DNA of 64,000 nucleotides from Xiphophorus maculatus. Taxonomy: Eukaryota; Chordata; Actinopteri; Cyprinodontiformes; Poeciliidae. How positions within the stretch are numbered: position 1 is the first letter of the stretch; each line of letters starts with the position of its first letter. The notes under the pieces were generated by a model, which had not been told where the DNA came from, did not search any database, and was given only the letters and a program-made list of their open reading frames with translations. A program made the translations under genes and the position numbers. Location: positions 24,330,288 through 24,394,287 of the forward strand of contig NC_036450.1 of the NCBI RefSeq assembly GCF_002775205.1. Reading direction: 5' to 3'. Below, one piece after another: positions 33,701 to 44,421 of this stretch.

Positions 33701-36700
33701 CTGGTTCTCACACACCTGGAAAACACACACAAGCAGAAAGATCTTTGCTGCTCCTTCTTGTGGGGTTCGCGATGAGAAGTGCAGCACGTTTCTCCGGTCA
33801 GAGGTAAAGTTCCACATTTCTCCAGGCTCAAATTTGAGTTTTTAATCTACGCTTAGACACTGATGGAACATTCATATAAATATGTGAAGTTTAATGTTAG
33901 GTGTTTCTTAATGTATAAAGTTTGGCAGACTAACAGATAGATGGATTGTTTTCAATGGGATGCAGGATAAAGTTAAGAATTACGACTCTAGTCCATATTT
34001 TTTCCTACATATTCAGACCTGAAAAAGACTCAAATCATATTCTTAATATGATTTGACAAATCCAAAATTTGCTAAAAATCCCAAAAACTATCGCAAACTT
34101 CTGGAGGGACTGAAAAGATGTTTAATATTATTTAATTTTAAAAATGTGTTTATATTTTAGCAGTTCGTTAACGGGTTTTAGAAATGGATTCTGGCACAAC
34201 CGGCCCTTTAAGAACATTCATGATCTAGATTTGGCCCAAAATTAAATTGAGTTTGACCCCCCCGATGTAGAGGAAAAGACGGGATTTAATTTGTGTTTGT
34301 ACATTTAACGTCACGCCTGCAGTCGCGGCCTTAATGTTCGCGACAGCGTACCGGAGCCACGCAGTGAGAGTGAGAGCGCCGCAGAAACACAGCGAGGCAT
34401 GCAGACGAACAGGAAAATCACCTCCAGACGGGGCAGGAGGAACGAGGAAAAGACACAAGAGCGCTTCAGTAACTTTAGCGGCGGCTGCTCTCTGTCATCC
34501 GGCGCCGTACCTGCTGCAGGCAGAGCAGCTCCGACATGATGCGCTCCTGCTTGGAGCGAGACAGCTCCAGCAGCTCGTCCTTCCAGCTCTCGCCCTCGCC
34601 TGTCAACAGCAGAGATCAGCAGGTTGGACTTTATCTGACAATCTGAGGTTTCTGACACGGCTGCTAGAGATGGAAATCACAGACCTGCTGAAAACTGAAG
34701 CGACAGAACCATAGAGAGGAATTTTACTTTAGCTCTATATTGACCCTTTTCACATTTTATTACATTACAACTGCAAACCGCCACATGTTTTTTGTGGAGT
34801 TCATGCGGTTGCCCAACGAAGAGCAGTGCAGAATTCTGAAATGGAAGAGAAATAATACATGGTTTTCAAAATGTTTGAAAATCCAGCTACATGAGGAAGG
34901 TAACACATACTGAGCTATAGAATATAAGTACTTAGCAAAAAAATTGGATTTCACTCTAAGACATAAAACATAGAAAACACAACCACAGGAAATGTTTAAT
35001 TTAATGGTAATAATGAAAACAACAGCTAAGAAAATGAACTTTACAGATTACACCGGATGATTAGATATATGGAAAAAAAACGTTTGTAGTACGGTTAAGT
35101 TTAAGCTAATATATGCAATGTTAATGTCATAATAATGAACTGATGTGACTAAATTTAACATTTAACTATGACAAAACAATAAAAAAACACTGAAACGAGG
35201 CTCAGCAAGGTCACATTTAGATTGGGGATGCACGATGTATCGGCGCTACATCGGTATCGGCCATTTTTAGTCATTTTTTAACATCGGTATCAGTGAGTAA
35301 AACTGAGCCAATATTAGTAGCCAATGTTTATTTCTATCTTGTGGCCATTTTGTGAGTGTGGTTGACCATTTGGTATTGGCAGCATTATAAAGTGTTTAAC
35401 TGAAGCAGCGAACAATGTGAGCCAAAACTACAATGCTATCGCGATAAACGATAACATTGTAGCTTTGAGACCACTTTCAGGTAATATATTGATGAATTGA
35501 AATCTCTCAGATGAGAAATATTAATCTGCCTGAACCTGAGGGGTTTATAGAGAAAGAAGCTGGTCATGTGACGCACCAGTCAGGGCCAGGTTGGTGTGGA
35601 GCAGCTGGAGCTCCTGCTTCAGACGGATGATCTCCTCTCTCTGCCTGCTGCTCTGACTCACCTGCTGCTGCAGCTCCGCTGCAAACACAGCGACACGCAG
35701 ATTAAACACAAACATCTCGGTCAAGAAACATGCGGACATACAACTGATCCGTTTATGGTGTCCGGCACACAACCAGCCTCTAGGTTCATCCTTTTAAAGA
35801 CAAAGACTCTCAGATGTTCTGGATAATGAGATGAAGAAACTACAGCTTGTAAAAAGAAATAAACACATTCATCCGGATCACAGTTTTTAAAACCTTCTTT
35901 AACAATAGTTCAGCTTTTCGAAAGGAAAATATCATTTGTATTCATTAAATGCATTTCCACACATTTGTGAGGTTACTGCTTTTTATTTACTTGTTCACGT
36001 AAAAGAAACCAGTGCACCATTAAAGCATAAAGGGCAGTTAACTCAAGGAATAAAAACTACGTCCACATGTTTGATAACTTAGCCCAGAAACAGCTTTTTC
36101 ATGTTATTTTCTTCAACACTTTATCAGCATGAGCCAGTTGCAAAGTTACATTTTGTTCTTTGATGATCAGAAAACGTCATGTCAGTAATGTCGCATCATT
36201 ACAGATGTGAAAGAGTCCACACACTGACCAACATGCTTGAAATCATTGTCTTCTTTTTTCTGATTGGTGATCGGCTCGTCAAACACTGGGAAATCTGATT
36301 AGTTTCTCCTATAAAAACTAACAGCTCTCACCGTTTTCTGACTGAAGTCGTAGTTTTTTACCTCTGAGCTGGGAGACCTCGTGCTTAGCTTCTCTGTAAC
36401 GGCGCTTCATTTCCTCCAAGTCTCTCAGCAGCTTGTTCTCCCGAGAGCGACTCTCTGCCAGCGACGTCTCCAGGTCCTGAAGCCTCGCCGACAGCTCCAG
36501 GTTACGACCGGAGGCTTCGATCGCGTCTTTGTCCTGACAGAGACACACACGGAGTAGTAATAATAACGTCACATGTGTGAGGAATGTTGGATTAAGTTGT
36601 GAGTCTGAGGGATTTACTTTTAGCTTGAGCATTGAACTCAGTTCTTCCTCTCGGACCTGCAGAGAACCAACTTGTGTGGACAGAGCCATGACAGCGGAGC

Positions 36701-39700
36701 TGAGGCTCTGGTTCTTTGCCTGGAAAATATCACAAACCACTTAAAACCAGGCCTCATTCTTCCAGCCTCTCTTTTTCATTGGCTGCCTCCAAAAAATTTT
36801 AAAAAATATTTGTTTGAATGGGACTGAGGTTGGATAAGGGAGGGAATTGGAAGTACAACAAAAACGCAGCATAAGTCACAATTTTTCCAAACTCTTGTAA
36901 AATTGTGAAGGTTCACCATAATTTGATATTTTCACATTGACAGAATATAAATTAAAAAAAATTTAAGGCTATTAATTACATATACATTTTTTTTTACATG
37001 CAAACAGTCTGGCCAGAGTCTATGTGTTTGCACATTTCTGGTACATCCGCTAATCTAACGCACGAGCAAAATCCAGCAGCAATGGATGACAGACACGCTC
37101 CCATTGGCCCACTGGGGGTTAGTTTTTGCTGCAAAACACAATCTGATTGGATACTGGAAAAGACTACTGTCATGTTCAAGCTGTGCTGAAAGGAGTTAGC
37201 CCATCAGTGAAATTATTCAAGCCTAAAATAGCACATCAATGCTAAACATGTAGCAGTAGCACAGACACCTCCAATGCTAATGTTAGCATCCACAGTCCAC
37301 ATTTCCAGAGAAGTTTCCTTCCAAATAAGTAGAATACAAATTTTTCTGATGGTTGAATAAAATGAATAACAGATAAAAATAACAAATATATTTGTTCTTG
37401 AGTCTATTTATTCAACAGTAATGCAGAATAAAGGGCTTTCTGAATTGAACACGTTTATTATTTTGTCGATATACATGTTTTGATGTACCACAGACGTCGT
37501 AATTAACTCCGTTAAAAGTTTTAATTGAGTCCCGCCACTACTGCGAATACAAGCAGCTGTACAACAGGGCGGACAGACGTTACCTCGTAGTCCTGACACT
37601 TTTGGCTGACTTGCTGCTGCTTCTTTTCCAGCTCACACAGCAGCTGCTTAGCATCACCAAGCTCCGTCTGCGCCTCTTTCTCTCTGCTTTCCACAACCCA
37701 CACGTGTTTAGTCAGGACACCCATCACCTCGTTGCACCTCTGCAACTCATCTGTGAGAAACACGCAACACACACACACACAAGTGCCGTTTGCTAAATGC
37801 CATCAGGTGAGACAACATTTTTTGCATGAAAACAGATTCATCTCTAAATAATAGTGACTGGTCTCAGAAGATTAACGCTTGCACAATTTCTTAGACTTAG
37901 ACTTAGAGACTAATTTCTCATTCTGCTGTGTGTTGGTGTAATTCAGTTCATGCATTTTTCAAAAGCGCCTCCAGGAAGTCATTACAACATGGCTCCTCTA
38001 TTTTTACCAGCCTTGCACTGAGCAGCAGCTCGTATAATTAGTTCGGCAGATGCTCAGTTCCATCAGGTGTTTGCTAGTTGCTGCTGGCTAGTCTGAAGGG
38101 GCCAAGTGAGGAAGTTGTGGGAGAGGGCTGCTCTGTGTGGCAGAAGCTTGGAATCTGTCGAAGGAGGAGTCGCGTCTTGAAGGCGGAGCTAGGTCCACCC
38201 AGGCATTTTGCACAGCTGAATGGTTGCCATGTATGAAAGAATCACGGCAACGCTCTAAGCAAGTTTTTGAACATAAAGCAATCCGATCCTCCAATCAGAT
38301 TGCTTCATTATAACATGATGTAAAGAACGTATTATGTAAAAAAATCAATTTTCCACAATACTGGCCCTTTAACAGCATTCTGTGCTCTCACCGTCCAAAC
38401 GAGAGCACCTCTGCTCCAGCACCAGTGCAGTCTGGCGGTCTTGTTCCCAGGCCTGGTGCTGTCTGTGATGGGAAGCCGACATGGCGTTCAGCTCTCGCTC
38501 TCTGTCCTTCAGCTCGGCCATCAGGAGCTGGAGCTCCCTCCTCTGCCTCTGGATGGTGGAGCTACTCAGGTCTTTCACAGGAAGCTTCATGGAAAACATC
38601 AAAAGAGGACGGAAGCAGTCAGGTTTATTAGTTTATTAACCAAGACCGTCCGGGTTTCTGAGCAGTCTGGAAAAGAACTGAACTTGATTTACTGTATGTG
38701 TTTTAAAAGGTATGGGTAAATATGGAAATATATTTCTATTTCCAGATGTTGTACTGGAAAGTTTTTTAACCATCCATCCATTCATTCATCTGCTAATAAT
38801 CCCACCTTCTGTCCATCATCTAACTATTCATCCATCCATCTTCTCTTCCTTCTCTACACTCTGTATGAAATTGTGTCAAGATATTTACAGAAACAGATCA
38901 CTGTCCCAGAAGTTATTGCGATAAACGATAATATTGTTGTTTTTAGATAATTTCCAAGTACATTACTGGTAATGGCAATAACGATCTCAAAGATTAAATA
39001 AGCTTTAAATTCTAGTGAACTTTTAACACTGGAACTGGAGGACAGTTAATTATCCAAAAATAAATAAAACAACAGAAACAACAAAGAAAATTAATGATGA
39101 AATCTCTGTAAACAAAACTGTCCTTCAAAAAAAAAAAAAAAAAAAAGGTGAAAGTTGAGACCAAAGCTCCAGACTGAAGACTTTTATCACCCAGAGAGAA
39201 ACAATAAAACATTCAGATGGAAATGTTTTGACTTCAGTTTAATTTATCGCGCAATTAATTGATTTATTATTTATTGCAACCGGCCTAAAAATAGATATGT
39301 ACAACTATATAAAATATTCAATTTCTCTTTGTTACCACTTTTATATACATACTCCATTACTTTATTCGGAAACTAAAATCTAAATGGAATACATTTGAAA
39401 ATATAAGTTTACATGCTGCGTGTAGCGTTTTTCCTTTCATTCACTACTGAACTTTCATGACATTAGCTGTTAGCTCTCCATTATGTTTTTTTTTTTAATT
39501 CCTCCCATATTTGGTAGAGACATATCCTTAATGTTTTAGTCTGAGTATATGTTCTATTTAAATTATCAATAAATTTTAAAAACAACAACTTGTCATGTGT
39601 TGTTGTGATAAATAAGATGTAGACAGAAGCACGTTTGGACCTCACCTCAGCACCTTGCACATTGTGACCACAGCAGGAATCTGTTGGGACTCCAGCAGAA

Positions 39701-40142
39701 CTCTGGACCCACTGTGTTGGCGAACCTCTGCTTGGACCACATGGCTGTTTGCCATCAAGTGGAGAACCACCACCCTTCTGAAAACCAGTAGAAAACACAC
39801 TCCTTCTGGTCATCACCAGGAAACACAACCCAAAGACACAATCATTTGGGCCTCTTAAGAAGTTGTGCACATTTTGAATATGCCCAGACCGGAAATGGCA
39901 CAAAATTTGACAGGGCAACAATAAAAGCCAGACCTCTTTAACTGGAGTGCTGTGCCACAGTGAAGCCGGGCCGTCTGAAACAAACAATGAAAGTTACATG
40001 GCTGGAAAAAAAAGTCCATCATAAGCGGCAAAACGCTGCGGTGGAGCCGCAGCTTCAATGGACGGGGACGCGTCAGCTGGTTACCGTCTGCTCGCAGAAA
40101 GGCGCTGTCGCCGGAGGCAAACAGTCTTCTTCTGCCGTCCAT
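30729..40142 (-). CDS. ccdc62: Coiled-coil domain-containing protein 62 (CCDC62), complete, 13 exons, 542 aa
   Basis: Testis-enriched coiled-coil protein, also described as an oestrogen-receptor co-activator (ERAP75). In mouse it is needed for sperm formation. Exons: 40142-40085, 39974-39934, 39777-39646, 38584-38392, 37750-37584, 36719-36618, 36533-36362, 35678-35577, 34599-34511, 33715-33615, 33408-33270, 31094-30859, 30825-30729. All phases agree. The diagnostic core is RQRRELQLLMAELKDRERELN (about 84-104), like the human STIEKQRKELQLLIGELKDR region. Then come long heptads and REEIIRLKQE (about 300-309). The C-terminal third is disordered and poorly conserved, and the last exon ends FDQRVDFLYES. 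It is shorter than human (684 aa). The exon 2 donor (GTCTGG) is weak; frame supports it, but a nearby GTTAAA could be used instead. Confidence 0.85.
31195..31285. repeat. Interspersed fish repeat fragment
   Basis: It contains 'gattcccagtccctgttgaa', 'gcatgatactgccaccacca' and 'gtggggatggtttgg', a combination common in fish transposon remnants. Related pieces lie at about 8520-8600 and 59285-59345. It is too short to classify. Confidence 0.45.
31310..31870. repeat. MITE remnants with TATCGGCCGATA-type ends
   Basis: One remnant runs from about 31313 to ATCGGTGCACCCC near 31622. A second (about 31755-31868) has 'gatatcggcc', 'atatcggccgata' and 'gccgatatatcatgcatccc'. The GGTGCACCGAT-type end is shared with the element at 23847-24426. 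All lie in the CCDC62 intron between exons 11 and 12 and have no coding potential. Confidence 0.5.
32633..33241. mobile_element. TTAA-flanked MITE family, copy B (full length)
   Basis: The most complete copy, 609 bp. Inverted ends AGGGGCAGTATTATG (left) and, inverted, AGGGACAGTACTGTG (right), with TTAA on both sides (32629-32632 and 33242-33245). This fits piggyBac-type insertion. It is non-coding. Its right end lies 22 bases from the splice donor of CCDC62 exon 11 (33264-33269). Confidence 0.75.
34745..34985. repeat. Interspersed repeat, old family (copy in CCDC62 intron)
   Basis: 'ttttcacattttattacatt', 'gtggagttcatgcgg', 'ctgaaatggaagagaaataatacatgg' and 'ttttcaaaatgtttgaaaat' correspond to similar blocks at about 62300-62660 and weaker ones at about 1010-1150 and 45400-45490. 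The class cannot be assigned. Confidence 0.45.
35222..35480. repeat. Short-inverted-repeat MITE remnant (GATGCACGATGTATCGG...CGATAAACGATAACATTG)
   Basis: It begins 'ggggatgcacgatgtatcgg' and has 'acatcggtatc' motifs, then 'gctatcgcgataaacgataac' near 35440. The latter motif recurs at about 38915-38940 and, diverged, at about 52450-52500. It lies in a CCDC62 intron. Confidence 0.45.
37960..38368. mobile_element. TTAA-flanked MITE family, copy C (left end lost)
   Basis: It contains the family segments 'aggaagtcattacaacatggctcc', 'ccatcaggtgtttgctagttgctgctggctagt' and 'ggcggagctaggtccaccca' in the same order as copy B, and ends ...ATACTGGCCCT followed by TTAA (38369-38372). The left terminus is absent. 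Its right end is 17 bases from the splice donor of CCDC62 exon 4 (38386-38391). Confidence 0.7.
38910..39290. repeat. CGATAAACGATAATATTG-type MITE
   Basis: It starts 'ttattgcgataaacgataat' and ends 'tttatcgcgcaattaattga...tattgcaaccggcctaaa', giving inverted GCGATAAA / TTTATCGC ends. The interior includes a poly(A) run at 39130-39146. It lies in the CCDC62 intron between exons 3 and 4. Confidence 0.45.
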
Positions 40143-40160
40143 GATGTCACAGCTGATTCC

Positions 40161-40168
40161 TTACGTCA
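40161..40168. promoter_or_regulatory. CRE-like site (TTACGTCA) just upstream of CCDC62 ATG
   Basis: TTACGTCA lies 19 bases 5' of the CCDC62 start codon (minus-strand transcription), in the probable 5' UTR or core promoter. It matches the 7-base core (TACGTCA / TGACGTA) bound by CREB/CREM factors. Function is inferred. Confidence 0.35.
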
Positions 40169-40446
40169 CATCCACGTTCAGCCCGTGTTTATTCTCCCGC
40201 GGCGTCATTCTCGTGGTTGAGCTTCGGCTGACGGCATAGCGGAGAGGAAAGGCTGACAGCAAACCTGACTGTGAAATAATCTAGATTAAACCAATGCAGC
40301 GGCTTAACAGTATGAAGGTGATGGAGCATAAATATTGTAAATGTAAACGAAGTAGTAGAAATAATACGACAGGTTATGTTGCTGCCTTGAGCTCCACGAA
40401 GCGTCTCACCAACTTTTGAGACAAATGACGTACAGATGCAAAGACG

Positions 40447-40454
40447 TGACGTCA
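40447..40454. promoter_or_regulatory. Perfect palindromic CRE (TGACGTCA) in CCDC62 5' flank
   Basis: A consensus cAMP-response element about 305 bases upstream of the CCDC62 ATG. CREM-tau uses such sites to activate post-meiotic testis genes in mammals. CCDC62 is testis-enriched, so a link is plausible but not shown. Confidence 0.45.
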
Positions 40455-40575
40455 TTAGCGCTCGTCCAGCCTGGCATTTCAGAGTAATACCGGGGACATT
40501 TCAAAATAAAAGAACATTTTCTCTCTGACTCGTCAATATCGTCACTAAAAAATAACGGCCAAAAGGGATTTTGGT

Positions 40576-40577
40576 AA

Positions 40578-40620
<43 letters not shown>

Positions 40621-40621
40621 A
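40576..40621. repeat. (AAAT)n tetranucleotide microsatellite
   Basis: About eleven uninterrupted AAAT/ATAA units upstream of CCDC62. Confidence 0.95.
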
Positions 40622-43600
40622 TGGTTAGCATAATAACATTTGAACAACATACAAAGACGTAAATTCATAATGTATCAAGTAATACTGGATATTTACTGGG
40701 AAATAATAATACGAGAACATGGCGGGAAAGAGACTTGACAGCTGTGAAAAGATCATATTTTCAGAAAAATTACTATAATGGATTTATTTTTACTAATGTT
40801 TTGCTTTGAAAAACATGTTTAAAATGATTTATCTGTGGAAATCTATTTTATTTATGACTACGGACCAGTTTGTTGCATTTTTCCACTGGTATTTGAAACA
40901 ATTACAACACCAAGCCAATTATTGTAAATGAACTTCATGTCTCAAGGATTACTTTATGAAAGATTTGCTTAAATCAAATTAGATTTTTTTTCTGAGCTTC
41001 TTTCATTGAACACAAGAGGGCGCCATTTAGAACAAAATACTCCATAGAAACTCTGGGGACAACTGGGTTTGTAAATTCCACATTAAATAAATGTCTTCAC
41101 GTTTCGTTAAGGCTTTGTAAAATAGTTATTCTCTCATAGTTATTTATGTATGAGCATATGTTCACGCTGTGACAATCTACAGATACATTTTGTACCTGCT
41201 TCACATTTTTATTCTAATTTCTATTGGGAATTTGCTAAAACTCAAATGGGACCACAGAGCATGACGCTTTGGGATTATTGTTTCTGCCATGACTTCTCAT
41301 TGTATTTATTTGAGAAAAGAGCATCTATGCGTGCCTCCATGCCACGCTGCACTCACTGTGAGTTTTTAATGGAAAGGGTTACCGCCTTAAACGCTAGTAA
41401 ACATTGCAGTGTACAACTTTTATTGGGGAACATGGTCATTTAGTGTTTGGACACACATAATGGAGAGAAATACCCTATCAGCTGGAACCGCTACTCGCCT
41501 TTTAACGTAGGGCGGGGGAAAAAACCAGGCTCATTATTCCTCTCCACTTAAAATTGTTGCTGATAGTTGAGGTGAAAGGTTACGATGCTGCAAATGCAAT
41601 GTTTAACATGTCTCATAAATTATAAAACGGCTAAGAAGTGGCAAATTCAATTATTTAGTACAATCAGGAAAATGTGTTTGAACAAAATGTCCTTTTTTGA
41701 AGCATTGATGCGCTTTAAAAAAAAAATAAATTCATTTGATCTAATGAGGTCAGAAAAAACAGTTTACAGATAAGTCTGATCGAGGGATTGCAAAGAATCA
41801 CCAGAATAGCCGTAGAAATAAAAAAATTTAAGAAGCTGTTCAGCAGGTATGAGGATTACTCAACGATAAAAGAAAATAATTTTGATCTCTGAAAAACTGA
41901 GAAGAGTGACAGTTGTTGCTTGAAATACAAAAAGAAAATGTGTTGCTATTTCTGTGTTACATTTGTGTCGATTAAAAGGAAAATGTCAAACTAAACTATT
42001 ATTGATGCATGCCAAATATTTAACTGTGCAGAAGGTATGTTATGAGAGACTTAAGGGAATTACCCATGTTTAAATTTTCTTTTTAATTCAGACTCTTGTT
42101 TAAAAGCTAATCTTGTTCCTGCAGACTAAAAGATGCTAATGGATACGGCCGGAAAAACTAAAAAGAAATCAGGACAACAGAAAACCCGTCGTAGAATTTC
42201 TATTGGACCGTTCAGGAATATACAGTACATAGAAAACAGTGACATTTTACATCATATCCACGTCTGTAAAATACTTGTCTGTGCAGATGTTACATATATA
42301 AAACATTACACCAACAATTAGAGTCATTACTTGAAAAGTACACAACGCATAGTTTTCTACAAACCGTTTTCCCACTGGGAGTGTAAACCTCTAGACTTTC
42401 AGTTTTCTTAACTGGCAGAAAAATAAAAATGCAGCACACGTTAAAAGCTGTATTTCTGTTTTATGGCACCGTGTACACATGCGTCAGAAGGAAACCTCTG
42501 ATTAGTATTTACAGAGACTAGTGCCAACAGTTCGCTGCATCACTTTTACACGGGAAGGTTCAATATGATCCAAAAAATTTGTGCTTTAGAACAAAACATG
42601 TCCAAAGGTGGTTGCTACAGGAGTTTAATTTAAGAAAATTAAATTCCACCTTAGAAAATCTGCATGTGCACGTGAAGCCTTCAACAAAAAGCTCAAGCTA
42701 GCAGCTTGTTAGCTTTTGCTCAGCTAGAGCACAGAGTGAATATTGAACTCCAAAGCTAAAGCTCGTTTATGATGCCAATATTTATAACTGGAAAATAAAT
42801 ATAAACATGACATAAAGCAAAATAAAAAAGACAAAAGCATGCTTAGGAAAAACAAAGGCTAACTGTTCCACTTTTGATACTTTCTTTTATGTTCATAAAA
42901 AGACTATTTTTGTTGAGCATTTGTGGTAAATATGACAACTTTCCAAATTTCTACTGTGCTGGTGGATGGGAGCAACACACACTTTTATCTGGAATGTCAA
43001 AATGAACAGAAGATGCTTTCTGGGTAAATTTTAATGGAAGGAAAATACCTGCAGCTCCTCATCCACCTTCATTTCCAACCAGAACCACAAAGTCTCAAAC
43101 AGCCCCTCTGTCATCAAGCTGCTCATAAAACCATCATGATTTGGACTTTTTTTAAGAAAAGGACATTTTACAGCGACAACAAAACTATGAGCGGTACACA
43201 TAAACAATCGTATTATTTGCATTTGTGCTTTTGTGTAGCACATGTTTAAAGGTTTTTTTGCTTGTTAATCTAGGCTCAAACAAGTCTACATTTAGACTCC
43301 TGATAAATATCGAAAAACCGAAATTAGACATAGAAAATTTTCAATTCTAGATCAAATACATACCAATTTTAGTCTACATATGTATGGGCCATATGCATAT
43401 GGCCAGGAGCATTTAGATATTGCTTAGGTGTATTTTTAACTAAATAAATGCTTGTTGGGTATTAATCCCATTCTATTTTAGCTAAATTATTTATATATGT
43501 ACTACTTAATTAAAAAACATTACAATTTCAGTTCCAACATACACACACCGTCTCTAACCATCATGTTCATGGAGCATTATTTCAATTAAATCATCATAGG

Positions 43601-43630
43601 TGTCTGTGATTAGCTGAGGCAAGACAAAAA
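40622..43630. other. Intergenic AT-rich DNA between CLIP1 3' end and CCDC62 promoter
   Basis: No recognisable exon on either strand. Open stretches here lack codon bias and protein similarity. A CRE-free, CpG-poor background. Part may be transcribed as a long CLIP1 3' UTR, but the first poly(A) signal lies far to the right, at 46588. Confidence 0.5.
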
Positions 43631-43637
43631 GCATTAA

Positions 43638-44417
43638 AGCTCCAGTATGTGAATTTTATAAGAATTACACATTTACATATTTGTTAAAACTATCACTATT
43701 AAAAAAACCCAACAGATAATCTGTAAAAAAAAAAAAAAAAGAACACTTCTGCCTTCTAGTACTAACTACAGAAATACACCGCTCGGTCAGAAACAACCAA
43801 TCAGGACCAGGAGGAGGGTGTTAGCGCTGTCAATCATGCTCGCATATGCACCGTTCACACTCCCCTCCTTAATCTTTGCTACACTACAGCGTCTGCCCGC
43901 CATGAATGCTAAGGCTAGTTAACATGGCCGCCAAAGATGGCTGATAAAACGTTTCCTGTAACGGTGAGCTCTTTCTCTGCCACTGTGGTGCGTTCACACC
44001 AAACGCGTTTTGAGCATCAGGCTCATCTGGGTAACATTAAAAGTCTGTGTGGAGGCGGCATTTGAACAGCTTGGAGCGTTTGACGCGTCGAGCGCACCCA
44101 ACACGCCCGACGCTCCACGGAGACTTTGAATGTAAACCAGACGCGTCTGACGCTCAAAACGCGTTGGGTGTGAACGCACCATTAGCGCATTTAGCAGCGA
44201 GTACAGGAATTTGATTGACAGCGTTAAGACACTCCTACTGGCTCTGGTTGTTTTTGACCGGGAGCTGTGCATTTTTGGAGATCGCTATAATAGCTTAGAA
44301 AGAAGTTGGATGAGACGGCAGATGATCTGTCTCATACCATACAGTCAGGACATAGTGACAGTTTTACCAAACATGTAAAAAAACTGATTTTTATATATAA
44401 AGTTACATACTGTAGCT
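43638..44417. mobile_element. TTAA-flanked MITE (AGCTCCAGTATGT ends), interrupted by a second MITE
   Basis: Ends are inverted: left AGCTCCAGTATGTGAATTTTATA and right ...TATAAAGTTACATACTGTAGCT. TTAA is present on both sides (43634-43637 and 44418-44421). The body contains 'caaccaatcaggaccaggaggag' and 'ttgattgacagcg', a common fish MITE body. It is interrupted at 43986-44181 by another element. Different terminal sequence from copies A to D, so a separate family. Confidence 0.7.
43986..44181. mobile_element. Palindromic MITE nested inside 43638-44417
   Basis: 196 bp with about 28-bp inverted ends: TGGTGCGTTCACACCAAACG at left and its near-complement at right (CGCGTTGGGTGTGAACGCACCA). The middle also has GACGCGTC-type palindromes and is CpG-rich. 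A short target duplication was not identified. Nesting shows it inserted after the outer element. Confidence 0.75.
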
Positions 44418-44421
44418 TTAA

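Noticed and set aside
38088..38294. Minus-strand open frame between CCDC62 exons 4 and 5
   Set aside because: It lies inside MITE copy C, and the same translated string (AWVDLAPP...) recurs in copy B, so it is repeat-derived.
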